DNA of 64,000 nucleotides from Elusimicrobium minutum (lineage in GTDB: Bacteria; Elusimicrobiota; Elusimicrobia; Elusimicrobiales; UBA9959): the NCBI GenBank assembly GCA_020723765.1, contig DYIF01000004.1, forward strand, positions 105,808-169,807, written 5' to 3'. The translations under genes were made by a program, and so were the position numbers. Below the pieces are notes generated by a model. That model saw only the letters and a list, made by a program, of their open reading frames with translations, had not been told where the DNA came from and searched no databases. Below, piece by piece: positions 50,870 to 59,735 of this stretch (positions within the stretch are counted from its first letter, which is position 1; each line of letters opens with the position of its first letter).

Positions 50870-53068
50870 TTATTTCATCCTCTGCTTTTTCTGCTCTTCC
50901 GTCCAGAACATCTCTATAGGAACATCCATACCGTGAGTCTTAAAGTCCGGGTAAAATTTAGGCGGTTCACCGGTCGCCGTAAAATATCCGTGAACCTTTC
51001 CGTTCTCATCTACACCGGTCTGTACATATTTAAAAATTTCATGAGTCAATATTTTATTCTCGTCTCTTCCGGTTATTTCCGTAATGGATGTAACCTTTCT
51101 GGTACCGTCTGAAAATCTGGTTAACTGTACTATCATATGAACCGCGCTTGAAATCATTTCTCTCAAAGCCCATATCGGCAGATCGGCTCCGGCCATAAGG
51201 CACATCGCTTCAAGCCTGGTTAAAGCGTCTCGAGGAGAGTTTGCGTGTATTGTGGCCAAAGAACCTTCGTGACCGGTGTTCATCGCCTGTAACATATCCA
51301 AAGCCTCGGCGCCTCTTACCTCTCCAACTACTATTCTATCAGGCCTCATTCTCAAACAGTTTTTAACAAGGTCTCTTATCGTCACCTCGCCCTTTCCCTC
51401 TATGTTTGGCGGACGAGACTCCAATCTGACCCAGTGGTCTTGTTGAAGTTTTAACTCTGCGGTATCTTCAACGGTTATTATTCTTTCGTCCTCTGGTATA
51501 TAAGATGAACACATATTTAAAAAAGTTGTTTTACCGGTACCGGTACCACCAGCTATTATTATATCTTTTCTTAAAAGAACGCAAAGTTTTATAAACTCCA
51601 CCATATCCGCGGATATGCTACCTTTTGATATAAGGTCCTTATCTGTAAAAGGTTTAGATGAAAATCTTCTGATTGTCAACGTTGGGCCGCTTACGGCAAG
51701 AGGAGGGATTATCGCGTTAACACGGGAACCATCTTTCAACCTTGCGTCAACAAGCGGAACCGACTCGTCTATTCTTCTTCCTAAGGGCGCTACTATTCTT
51801 TTTATAACCTGTATTATCTGCTCTTCGTCTCTAAATCTATATTTGGTTTTGATAAGCTTACCAGATTTTTCTATATAAACCTTATCGGGAGAATTTACCA
51901 TTATTTCAGTAACGCTTGAGTCTCTCATTAACTCTTCAAGCGGCCCAAGACCCAATATTTCGTCTATCAACTCAGATATAAACCTCGAGCGCTGTTCTCT
52001 GGTAAGAGGATGCTGAGTTTCTTTTTGCAAAAGCGAGTTAATTATGGAGTCAACTTTTTTTCTAACCTCTTGATTTTGAGTAGGATCGTCGCTTATTTTT
52101 ATTCTTTCAGTCTCCAAAACGGTTACCACATCTTTATGAACCTTCATCTTAAGTTCTTCCCACCACTCAGGCAAAGCCACCTGAGATTGTTGTTTAACCT
52201 GCGTCTGGGTCGGAGAAGAACCGAATATATCCCCAGATCTTTCCAGAGGTTTCCATAAAAGGTCGCTTCCATGAGAAAACTCGGCCTGAGATGATAAACT
52301 GGCCCAGCTTTTCTCAACCGGTTGAAGTTCTATTATTTTGGATATGATTATTTTTAAAATTTTTATCCACTGAGAATTTGGGTTTTCGGCTATCAAAACC
52401 TTATTTTGATTAAACATTGCTGGTAATTCGTCCTCCCACGGCATAAAAGCTAAAACATCTTTTCCCATTTGTTTAAAAAACTTTTCCACGTCTTTAGGGG
52501 AAAGAGAACCCGGCATATCGTATAAGTTTACTATCATTTCAAATCTCGAAAGCGGGAAGTGCATCTCATTAATATCCCTGAACATATTCGCCGTGGCATT
52601 TAAGGAATTAGCATTTGCATTTGTAACCCAAAAAACCAAATCTGATATATCGAAAGAAAAAAACTGCATCGGATAATAAGGATCTACGTCTATGAAAATA
52701 TCGAAGTTTTGAGAAAGTTTAGACAAAAGACCGTTTATTATATCGGGAGATAATTTCAAAAGGTCCTGTCTTTTTTTGGCTAAAGGAAGTACACCCACTC
52801 CCCAGTTTGAAAAAGGAATCTTACCCTTTAAAAGCATCCCCGCGCTTGTAATGGATTCTCTTCCCAAAATCCTGAGTATATCGACTACCGACGGAACATT
52901 TGAAAGACCCAGCATCTTATCGTGCTCGTACCTCGAAAGATGGTCCATCGGTATTATAATCACATTTCTATTTTCCAGATGAGCGTAAGCTATCGCGGTA
53001 TTTATTGTTATCGCGGTTTTTCCTACGCCTTCCTTGGGGCCTGTAAATGTGATTATTTTATTGGGCAT
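50870..53068 (-). CDS. TadZ-TadA (CpaE-CpaF) fusion ATPase
   Basis: The 732-residue protein joins two Tad components normally made separately. Residues ~1-250 are a MinD/ParA-like ATPase with a deviant Walker A (GPKEGVGKTAI) as in TadZ/CpaE, which positions the machine at the pole. Residues ~290-700 are the CpaF/TadA secretion ATPase: RIVAPLGRRIDES, Walker A AGGTGTGKTTF (~512), RMRPDRIVVGEVRG and TGHEGSLATIHANS. It powers pilus assembly. It is followed by tadB 14 bp later. Confidence 0.94.
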   Translation of the reverse strand: MPNKIITFTGPKEGVGKTAITINTAIAYAHLENRNVIIIPMDHLSRYEHDKMLGLSNVPSVVDILRILGRESITSAGMLLKGKIPFSNWGVGVLPLAKKRQDLLKLSPDIINGLLSKLSQNFDIFIDVDPYYPMQFFSFDISDLVFWVTNANANSLNATANMFRDINEMHFPLSRFEMIVNLYDMPGSLSPKDVEKFFKQMGKDVLAFMPWEDELPAMFNQNKVLIAENPNSQWIKILKIIISKIIELQPVEKSWASLSSQAEFSHGSDLLWKPLERSGDIFGSSPTQTQVKQQSQVALPEWWEELKMKVHKDVVTVLETERIKISDDPTQNQEVRKKVDSIINSLLQKETQHPLTREQRSRFISELIDEILGLGPLEELMRDSSVTEIMVNSPDKVYIEKSGKLIKTKYRFRDEEQIIQVIKRIVAPLGRRIDESVPLVDARLKDGSRVNAIIPPLAVSGPTLTIRRFSSKPFTDKDLISKGSISADMVEFIKLCVLLRKDIIIAGGTGTGKTTFLNMCSSYIPEDERIITVEDTAELKLQQDHWVRLESRPPNIEGKGEVTIRDLVKNCLRMRPDRIVVGEVRGAEALDMLQAMNTGHEGSLATIHANSPRDALTRLEAMCLMAGADLPIWALREMISSAVHMIVQLTRFSDGTRKVTSITEITGRDENKILTHEIFKYVQTGVDENGKVHGYFTATGEPPKFYPDFKTHGMDVPIEMFWTEEQKKQRMK

Positions 53069-53072
53069 AAAT

Positions 53073-53801
53073 TTATTTAATTATTTCAAAAGTAACGAAC
53101 AAAAACAGCGAGCTCTGGTCCTCAACTACGTCCTTGGATCTGAAAAGCGCTCCTATTATGGGAATGCTTCCCAAAAACGGAACCCTGTTCATCGAAACGT
53201 TTCTCGTGCTTTTTTTAAGACCGCCTATCACAAGAGTTTCTCCGCTTTTTATTTCCACTTCGGTCTGTATTTGCCTTGTTATCATCGAAGGTATGGTGGT
53301 GTTTTGAACCACGACCGGTTTAGAATAATCCGGGTTTGATACTTCTAAAGCTATCTGAACGTCAACGGTATCTTTTTTATTCGGAACTACGGTCGGAAGC
53401 ACTTGAAGTATAACGCCGAATTTTTTAAACTCCGCGCCTATACCCTGGTTATTGGAATAAGGAATCGGAATTTCTCCGCCGACGGTAAAATTCGCCTGCA
53501 TACTGTTTTTAACAACTATTTTCGGATTGGATAAAAGCTGAGCTTTACCTTCGGTTTCAAGAAGTTTAAGCGAGGTGGAAAGCTGAGTCCTTCTTTCAAA
53601 GTCCCCAAGCGTAAGTATGCCTGGAATATTTTTTTCTCCGAAATCAAGCATCTGATTCCAACCAAACCCGGTGGTTTTTTGTATGGAACCGCTTATCTCG
53701 ACTATATCGGCGCTTACGGCTATCATGACATCCTGATTTTGTTGCGAAAAAGCGGCCAAAGGAACCGAAACTAAAAGGCATAAAATAATCTTTTTAAACA
53801 T
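53073..53801 (-). CDS. Minimal Tad secretin (CpaC/RcpA-like)
   Basis: The 242-residue product has a signal peptide (to ~19) and essentially only the secretin homology domain: LLETEGKAQLLSNPKIVVKNSMQANFTVGGEIPIP, and VPFLGSIPIIGALFRS near the end. The usual N-domains and BON domain of CpaC (full length 400-500) are missing. It should form the outer-membrane pore. It lies between cpaB and the tadZ-tadA fusion, 4 bp upstream of the latter. Confidence 0.9.
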   Translation of the reverse strand: MFKKIILCLLVSVPLAAFSQQNQDVMIAVSADIVEISGSIQKTTGFGWNQMLDFGEKNIPGILTLGDFERRTQLSTSLKLLETEGKAQLLSNPKIVVKNSMQANFTVGGEIPIPYSNNQGIGAEFKKFGVILQVLPTVVPNKKDTVDVQIALEVSNPDYSKPVVVQNTTIPSMITRQIQTEVEIKSGETLVIGGLKKSTRNVSMNRVPFLGSIPIIGALFRSKDVVEDQSSLFLFVTFEIIK

Positions 53802-53810
53802 ATATGCTCC

Positions 53811-54566
53811 TTAAGATTTAATAAGTTTCTTAAAGCTTGCTATCTCCATATAATGAACTTCGACGTCTCCCAAAGCTCTTACGACTATTCCGACCTTGCC
53901 AACTTCCTGAGAAAGCGAAAGATACTGAGCCTCTATCGGGTTTAAGGCCAAACTCAAAACTCCTTTGTCCGAGAACGATTGCATGGCCGCTTCCTGAGAA
54001 GACTGTTTTTTCGCCAGATCCGCGGTTATACCCTGGCCCAAATTGGAACCCACTCCTAAAACCAAAACGTTTTGCAATATCGTAGCGGTAACCTTTTCTT
54101 TTTTGTCTCCGACTATGGCGTCGAATGTTACGAGAATATCGACTCTGTCTCCGGGTTTTATAAGTTTTATGAGGTCGCTATCCACCGCTAAAGTTGCGCC
54201 TCTATATCCCGGAGGAACCTTAACGCTAAGCCCCGCCTCGGGAGTTAAGGTCAACAAAGCCGATTGAGTTATTTGATTTCCTTTCGGTATTCTTATGGCG
54301 GTTACCAAATTCGTAACCAGCTTAATGTCGCTCGGATTTCTTATTTCATAAGAATCTTTCTCTATAAATTTTCGCGGTATCTGCGCCACCTCTACAAGGT
54401 CAGGTTTTAATATCGTTCTTGCGGGAAGGTCGTATTTTGCGACAAGCACCTGGGCTATTTCGTAAGCCTTTGAAAGCTCTCTTTCTTTACTCGATAAAAT
54501 CCACCAATAAAGCGATGCCGCAATTATTGCAAGAAGTAGCGGTATTAGAGTTTGTTTTTTTTCCAT
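53811..54566 (-). CDS. cpaB: Tad pilus assembly protein CpaB/RcpC
   Basis: The 251-residue protein has an N-terminal membrane helix (~8-25), an SAF domain (~42-105; VLVAKYDLPARTILKPDLVEV) and the RcpC domain (SVKVPPGYRGATLAVDSD; LIKPGDRVDILVTFD). CpaB is a periplasmic partner of the secretin in Tad systems. Ribosome-binding site GGAG; the secretin gene follows after 9 bp. Confidence 0.93.
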   Translation of the reverse strand: MEKKQTLIPLLLAIIAASLYWWILSSKERELSKAYEIAQVLVAKYDLPARTILKPDLVEVAQIPRKFIEKDSYEIRNPSDIKLVTNLVTAIRIPKGNQITQSALLTLTPEAGLSVKVPPGYRGATLAVDSDLIKLIKPGDRVDILVTFDAIVGDKKEKVTATILQNVLVLGVGSNLGQGITADLAKKQSSQEAAMQSFSDKGVLSLALNPIEAQYLSLSQEVGKVGIVVRALGDVEVHYMEIASFKKLIKS

Positions 54567-54627
54567 AATTTCTCCTTCTGCTTTTAATATTCTACAAACA
54601 ACCTATTAAATAAATATTAAAAAAAAA

Positions 54628-55131
54628 TTAAAAACTCGAACTCTGGAAAAGCGGTTTTTCAACCGGCATCCTGACCGTTACGGTTATTCTTTTTATATGC
54701 CTATTTTTAGGGTTATCCGCCAAAAAATAATTCGAACCCGGGAAAACCAAATGAACCGGATATATCAAGGTAACTATAATATCTTCGTTGGTATGAGACG
54801 GCCCCACCTGCGGGTCGTAACCCGTGGTTTCCGTTGTGGCGTTTAAAACCACTTCACCGCATGTGGCCTGAAATATTTGACACTTAACCGATTCCAATTT
54901 GCTCGTTTCGATAACCGCGGGCCCCGGCTTTTTACCGCCTTGAGAACCCGCTAAAAGAGAGCCGATTCTCGCAATCTCATATGCGGCATGATTTACCACT
55001 ATCACCTTATGAGCCAAAAGCCCTATTTCCATTATGAAAAAAAGCATTAAAAAAAATATGGGCAGAACCAACAAAAGCTCCACCGTAACCTGAGCTTTTT
55101 TAAAAACGGATATTCTTTTGGTTCTGCCCAT
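54628..55131 (-). CDS. tadE: TadE-like minor pilin
   Basis: The 167-residue protein has the TadE pattern: short basic leader, then AQVTVELLLVLPIFFLMLFFIMEIG, with the Glu at position 5 after the predicted cleavage site and a ~25-residue hydrophobic helix. The rest is an extracellular domain with two Cys (CQIFQATC). The start is taken as ATG 55131; a GTG 45 bp upstream would overlap flp. Minor pilins of this kind are needed for pilus initiation. Confidence 0.88.
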   Translation of the reverse strand: MGRTKRISVFKKAQVTVELLLVLPIFFLMLFFIMEIGLLAHKVIVVNHAAYEIARIGSLLAGSQGGKKPGPAVIETSKLESVKCQIFQATCGEVVLNATTETTGYDPQVGPSHTNEDIIVTLIYPVHLVFPGSNYFLADNPKNRHIKRITVTVRMPVEKPLFQSSSF

Positions 55132-55159
55132 TAAAAGATTACAGCTTGGAAGAATTATA

Positions 55160-55351
55160 TTATTGATTTCCCGCACCCGCTCCCAACGAACCGGCAGCTC
55201 CGGAAATCATACCCTGTATCTGAGCGAAAAGCCCGGGCATGTATTTTTTAAGGGCCATACCGGCTATAAGAACAACACCCACAACGACCGCAAGCATCAA
55301 TAGATACTCCACGGTATTCTGGCCTTTTCTCATTTTGAAATACCTGTTCAT
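55160..55351 (-). CDS. flp: Flp-type major pilin
   Basis: The 63-residue prepilin has leader MNRYFKMRKG, cleavage after Gly10, and mature start QNTVEYLLMLAVV, with the Glu5-Tyr6 pair that defines Flp pilins. The hydrophobic helix is followed by a short Gly/Ala-rich tail. Ribosome-binding site GGAGG and a strong dedicated promoter suggest high expression. The prepilin peptidase (TadV/CpaA) gene is not in the window. Confidence 0.95.
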   Translation of the reverse strand: MNRYFKMRKGQNTVEYLLMLAVVVGVVLIAGMALKKYMPGLFAQIQGMISGAAGSLGAGAGNQ

Positions 55352-55376
55352 CTTACCTCCAATAAATTATATTTAT

Positions 55377-55404
55377 ATTATAACACAATTACACCGAAAA
55401 TCAA
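55377..55404 (-). promoter_or_regulatory. Promoter of flp-tad operon
   Basis: On the minus strand TTGATT (55399-55404), a 16-bp spacer and an extended -10 TGT-TATAAT (55377-55382) lie just upstream of flp, separating pilin expression from the surface-protein genes before it. Confidence 0.72.
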
Positions 55405-55406
55405 GG

Positions 55407-55580
55407 TCATTTGACGGTAAAGGTCTCCTTATACATATGGAGTATGGTCATTCCGCCCTGTTCAAACTGTTTGGCTACCGCCCATTGCAAAGCCCTATGC
55501 ATTATGACAAAAACGACGACCATAACCACGGTAATTAAAATATACTCCACCGTCGTTTGAGCTTTTCTTTTTAATCTCAT
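55407..55580 (-). CDS. Second Flp-like small pilin (57 aa)
   Basis: This short gene encodes a 57-residue protein: leader MRLKRKA, then QTTVEYILITVVMVVVFVI with the Flp-type Glu5-Tyr6, and a ~30-residue tail (ALQWAVAKQFEQGG...). The residue before the predicted cleavage site is Ala instead of Gly. It starts 1 bp after the stop of the PorV-like gene and lies just upstream of the flp promoter. It is probably a minor pilin or pseudopilin of the Tad system. Confidence 0.82.
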   Translation of the reverse strand: MRLKRKAQTTVEYILITVVMVVVFVIMHRALQWAVAKQFEQGGMTILHMYKETFTVK

Positions 55581-55581
55581 A

Positions 55582-56532
55582 CTAAAATTGCAATTTAAAA
55601 CTGATCTGAGAAGTTTTGCCCAACTCCCCGTAAGGAGTCAAAGCGTACTCAAGCGAATAGGATTTACCCAAACTCTGCGCCGAGTAAATTCCTATTCCAA
55701 AAGACCAGTTGGAACTCTGACTCAAACCCAATTTTTCGAGAGTAGAGTCGTCGTAATTCTTACCGAAATTTCCGTTATTATTGTAACCCGCTCTAAAAAC
55801 GAATTTTCCATATTGTAAAAGTTCCTCGGGAAGAGTCAGCTCTATACCAAATCCTGTTTTTGACTTAGTATCGGTGTATTTTCTATTATCCGCGGTAACA
55901 GTAATATAGTTGGAAAGAGCCAAAGAAGCGCCGTATCTCATTACTCCCACTATTTTTTTATTATCCCCCGTAATATTCTGTTGAGAAAAACCAAAGGAAA
56001 TTTTTCTTGAAAGTTTCAAAATCGCTCCCCAGTCGATTACAAATTTATTTTCTTTGGTCAAATACCTGTCCTCGCTTACATATTTTCCGCTAAGACCTAA
56101 AGCGAATCTCTCCATAAAAAAGGATTTGGCCAATGTCAAAGAACCGAACATATTTTTAAACTTAACGCTTTCCGCGTTTATGGGAACCCCGTCTTTATCT
56201 CTTACGTCGAAACCGTCGGTCGAGTAATAACCCAAATTTACTCCTATTACATTTGTTCCGTGAGGCTCTACATAGGATATATACTTTCCGTCGTAATCCT
56301 CAAGCCAGTTGACCATTGAAAAACCCACCTCTTTCATCTGGGCAAAAGCTATTCCGGAAGGGTTTATACTCATAGCCTCCGCACCTTCTAAAAGAGAAAC
56401 TCCGTTATTTCCCAAAGCCTGAAATCTCGCCGAACCTGTAGGAAGTTTAAGGAATGTAAAACCGCTTGTTCCTGTATTATCCGCGGCTTTAAGCGATAAG
56501 CTCATTATGGCCATTAAGATTAAACTTTTCAT
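55582..56532 (-). CDS. PorV/PorQ-family outer-membrane barrel protein
   Basis: The 316-residue product has a signal peptide and the family start GFTFLKLPTGSARFQALGNNGVSLLEGAEAMSINPSGIA. Beta strands run to the end (ISFKLQF, terminal Phe). PorV-type proteins are FadL-like barrels; in Bacteroidota PorV carries type IX secretion substrates, in other phyla the role is open. ATG 56532 follows AGAGAGG. It sits between the FlgD-Ig gene and the pilin genes. Confidence 0.88.
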   Translation of the reverse strand: MKSLILMAIMSLSLKAADNTGTSGFTFLKLPTGSARFQALGNNGVSLLEGAEAMSINPSGIAFAQMKEVGFSMVNWLEDYDGKYISYVEPHGTNVIGVNLGYYSTDGFDVRDKDGVPINAESVKFKNMFGSLTLAKSFFMERFALGLSGKYVSEDRYLTKENKFVIDWGAILKLSRKISFGFSQQNITGDNKKIVGVMRYGASLALSNYITVTADNRKYTDTKSKTGFGIELTLPEELLQYGKFVFRAGYNNNGNFGKNYDDSTLEKLGLSQSSNWSFGIGIYSAQSLGKSYSLEYALTPYGELGKTSQISFKLQF

Positions 56533-56556
56533 AAACACCTCTCTAATAAATCCTTT

Positions 56557-59500
56557 TTAAGGAACAAGTATTTTCTTTCTAAACTGACACAATTCTTTTG
56601 TCCCTTGAGTAGACATAAACTTAAATACGGCTATGTAGAGCCCTGAAGCTAAAGGTTTACCCGATATGTTGGTTTTAAACCACTTAAGAGCCGTATCGGT
56701 TTTACAGGTTACGCCGCCTTTAAAACTTGTAGAACCCGAAATACACTGTCCTTCGCTGTCCAGTTCTATTCCGTTAGGCCACTTATTTTTACTGTCGTAA
56801 GAATAAACCTTTTCTCCGTTTATGTTATAAACCCTGACCTCAACATTACCCAACATCGGTACGGCAACCCTGAAATTACCTTCTACCGCATCGAAAGGAT
56901 TTGGAGCGAAATAAGAGTTTTCCTCAAAGTATTTACACACGTCTTCTACATACATTTGCATTGCGGGAAGGTCTGCTATTATTATATCGTCCGCAAGCGA
57001 GTTGCATATACCGTTAGGACAATCTCCGGTCAAACTGCTAATCTCTGTGGAGTCTGTAGAAGCGAAAATCTTAAATATATAATTACCCGAAGGGACAACC
57101 GCCCCGGTCATATCTTTACCGTCCCAGTATTCGGTTATCGGAGTTCTTGCCGGCCTTACTCCTACTATTTTGTTTATAAGGCAACCCTCTTCGTTTGTTC
57201 CGCAACCTACAGGCTGTTCGGCTAAAAATTTCGTTCCGGGTTTATATATTTTTATTGCGACCTTCATCGGTTCGGAAACCTGATAACTCACTACCGCCGG
57301 AGATTCGGGGGTAAGCGGAGCCACCGCAAGGTCGTATAATCTTAAAGGATAGTTATCTATGGTCATAGTAACAGTGGAGACGGTTACCGGACCGTTCGGA
57401 TTTGCAAGTACGTCTCTCGCATAAACATTGACGTTATAGGTTCCTATCATCCATTGGCCGTCCGTGCATACGGTAGGAGTACTTTTATAACATTTACCGT
57501 CCCAGAAATCTTTATATGTAACAAGCGGGTCTCTTGTTTCCCCGGTAACCACTCTCGCAACTATTGCGTTTGTGTTAAAATCGTTTATCGTTATAGTTAC
57601 CGAGGATTGTCTTGTAAGCGAGTACTCTATAAGATAAGGAGGAAGCTTTACAACCTCGCTTGAATTTTTCATATCGGCGATTGTAGGAGTTATGTTAAAT
57701 GTATAAAACATTATCGCTCCGCGGGATACGTCTATGTAGCCGTATGCCTTATCAATAGCATACATCTTCTGAGTTCCCGTAGAATAAGCGACTATCGTAA
57801 AAGGATAGCGCCCGTCCTCTACAAGATAACCCTGAGAGTCTCTCCCATCCCAGTACTCGGTAACCTTATATCTTCCCGGCCTCATACCGGATATGGACCA
57901 TACAATGTTTGAGTTATTGGAATAAACTCCCGAATCCCACGGCCAGGATGACGGCGTAACTTCTATGGTTGGTTTATATATCTTTACATCCGTCCACATA
58001 CTCTGGCTCAATGTGTAGCTTATGGCGGCTTGAGTCGAAAGACCTATTATATGTTGGGGAGAAACATCCACTATTCTAAAAAGGTTTGCGTCTATAGTAG
58101 GACCGTGAGTAAAAGTATTGCCTGCCATACAAACATAAGGGTCTATGACTGTTAAAGCTGCTCTGTATGTTCCGCTTGACGCCCAGGTTCCATCGTCCTT
58201 TTTACCGTCCCACATCTCCACATTTGTAAGACCGCTGGATCTGGATTCGCTCGATACCACAACCCTTACAAGATTATTACTCATATCTCTTATTTCTAAA
58301 TTAACCTTTGAAGGTCTTTGAAGCTGATACCTAAAATAAAAAGGATTTAAACCGGCTGCCGGCGGAGTTGAACCTATTACGGTCGATGATGGGGTCATAA
58401 AAGCCAGAGGATCGCCTTTAGCTATAGAAACAGTTCCAACACCTAATCTTTTTGTCCATAGTTCTCCTCCCCTGCCTTCGGTTACTGCAGATAAAGCAAA
58501 AACATACTGCCCGTCGCATAAGTAATTACCGTTTGAATCCTTGCCGTCCCAGTACATATTTACCGATTGTCTTCTTGTTTTTGTCTCTATATAGGTTCTA
58601 ATAGGAGAAACTGAAGTACAACCTGTAGACCTCATACCACAGTTAACACCACCATTTAAAGTAAAAGTGGTGCCTGGTGGATAAATATCAAGATAAACAG
58701 TTGCATCCTCAGTTAACATATAGCTTATAACTGCTACATCGGTAGCAAGCGGACCTAAATCTTTTATAGCTATATCAGTAATCTGCAAAGGATCTATGCT
58801 TATATTATCTGAATATACATCTGATACATCCCAACCGTATGTATCTTTAGCTGAAGCTGTTATTTTATAGTAATAATTGCTTGCCGGAACCAAAAGCCCG
58901 TTATTATCTCTTGCGTCCCAAAAATCTCCGTTCATCAAAGCCCCGTCCGGTATACCTTCTCCAAATCGAGGAAGAGAATTTATTATAGTTCTTATAGAAT
59001 TACCTGCGGAATCTTCAACAGTTATTGTAACCGTTGCATCCTTTGAAAGCCTATATAGAATATTATATGGTTGAGCACCAACTCCTGTTATTTTTCCGAC
59101 CACAGTAGGTGTTGCTTTTACCACATGAATATTAGTAACATCTATGGTTATAGGATTTTGATTTTGACCGGGAAAAGCGGAAGTTTGTTGTATATTTATG
59201 TTTCCTGCGGTAGAAGAAACCATATTGGTTTTAACGGTAGCCCTAAAACCATACTGTCCATTAGTTTTTCCCCAAAAACCTTCAACATTATAACTTCCGT
59301 CCCAGGCCGTACACACAGGTCCGTAAGTCTGTTCGCTTATTGTGGCCATCGAAAAGCTTGCCACATTATACATAGGGATTGTTCTAAGCGGGGGAGTGGA
59401 AGCAGGGTCTAAAGGATTTGCCCCGGCTTTAAATTTAAATATTTCAAAACTTAACTCGTCTACGCCTAAATTTGCATTTGCTGTAGTTTGTATTACTGCC

Positions 59501-59733
59501 GTAATCCAGGCGCACAAACTAAGACACCCTCCAGGATATCCCGATTTTGGATAATCAAATTCTATTCTTGCTCCAACACTATCCCACATAAGAGACCTAT
59601 CACCGCCTGTGGATCCGTTACAATAAGGGTCCGCCCCCTGATTTACGCTAATAGACGACACATAAAGCTGTTGAGAATTTAATCTAAAACTTCCAAATAA
59701 AAAAAGAAAAACTATCGCTAACATTTTCTTCAT
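56557..59733 (-). CDS. Large secreted protein with repeated FlgD-Ig-like domains
   Basis: The 1058-residue product has a signal peptide (to ~20) and then an N-terminal beta domain with several Cys. Six FlgD-Ig-like modules follow, each marked by a W-D-G/A-K/R motif (DFWDARDNNG, MYWDGKDSNG, MWDGKKDDG, EYWDGRDSQG, DFWDGKCYK, EYWDGKDMTG). The C-terminal domain starts YFAPNPFDAVEGNF and ends in GLYIAVFKF, as in FlgD/type IX-like C-terminal domains. It is probably displayed on the surface, perhaps through the adjacent PorV-like barrel. Confidence 0.88.
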   Translation of the reverse strand: MKKMLAIVFLFLFGSFRLNSQQLYVSSISVNQGADPYCNGSTGGDRSLMWDSVGARIEFDYPKSGYPGGCLSLCAWITAVIQTTANANLGVDELSFEIFKFKAGANPLDPASTPPLRTIPMYNVASFSMATISEQTYGPVCTAWDGSYNVEGFWGKTNGQYGFRATVKTNMVSSTAGNINIQQTSAFPGQNQNPITIDVTNIHVVKATPTVVGKITGVGAQPYNILYRLSKDATVTITVEDSAGNSIRTIINSLPRFGEGIPDGALMNGDFWDARDNNGLLVPASNYYYKITASAKDTYGWDVSDVYSDNISIDPLQITDIAIKDLGPLATDVAVISYMLTEDATVYLDIYPPGTTFTLNGGVNCGMRSTGCTSVSPIRTYIETKTRRQSVNMYWDGKDSNGNYLCDGQYVFALSAVTEGRGGELWTKRLGVGTVSIAKGDPLAFMTPSSTVIGSTPPAAGLNPFYFRYQLQRPSKVNLEIRDMSNNLVRVVVSSESRSSGLTNVEMWDGKKDDGTWASSGTYRAALTVIDPYVCMAGNTFTHGPTIDANLFRIVDVSPQHIIGLSTQAAISYTLSQSMWTDVKIYKPTIEVTPSSWPWDSGVYSNNSNIVWSISGMRPGRYKVTEYWDGRDSQGYLVEDGRYPFTIVAYSTGTQKMYAIDKAYGYIDVSRGAIMFYTFNITPTIADMKNSSEVVKLPPYLIEYSLTRQSSVTITINDFNTNAIVARVVTGETRDPLVTYKDFWDGKCYKSTPTVCTDGQWMIGTYNVNVYARDVLANPNGPVTVSTVTMTIDNYPLRLYDLAVAPLTPESPAVVSYQVSEPMKVAIKIYKPGTKFLAEQPVGCGTNEEGCLINKIVGVRPARTPITEYWDGKDMTGAVVPSGNYIFKIFASTDSTEISSLTGDCPNGICNSLADDIIIADLPAMQMYVEDVCKYFEENSYFAPNPFDAVEGNFRVAVPMLGNVEVRVYNINGEKVYSYDSKNKWPNGIELDSEGQCISGSTSFKGGVTCKTDTALKWFKTNISGKPLASGLYIAVFKFMSTQGTKELCQFRKKILVP

Positions 59734-59735
59734 AA

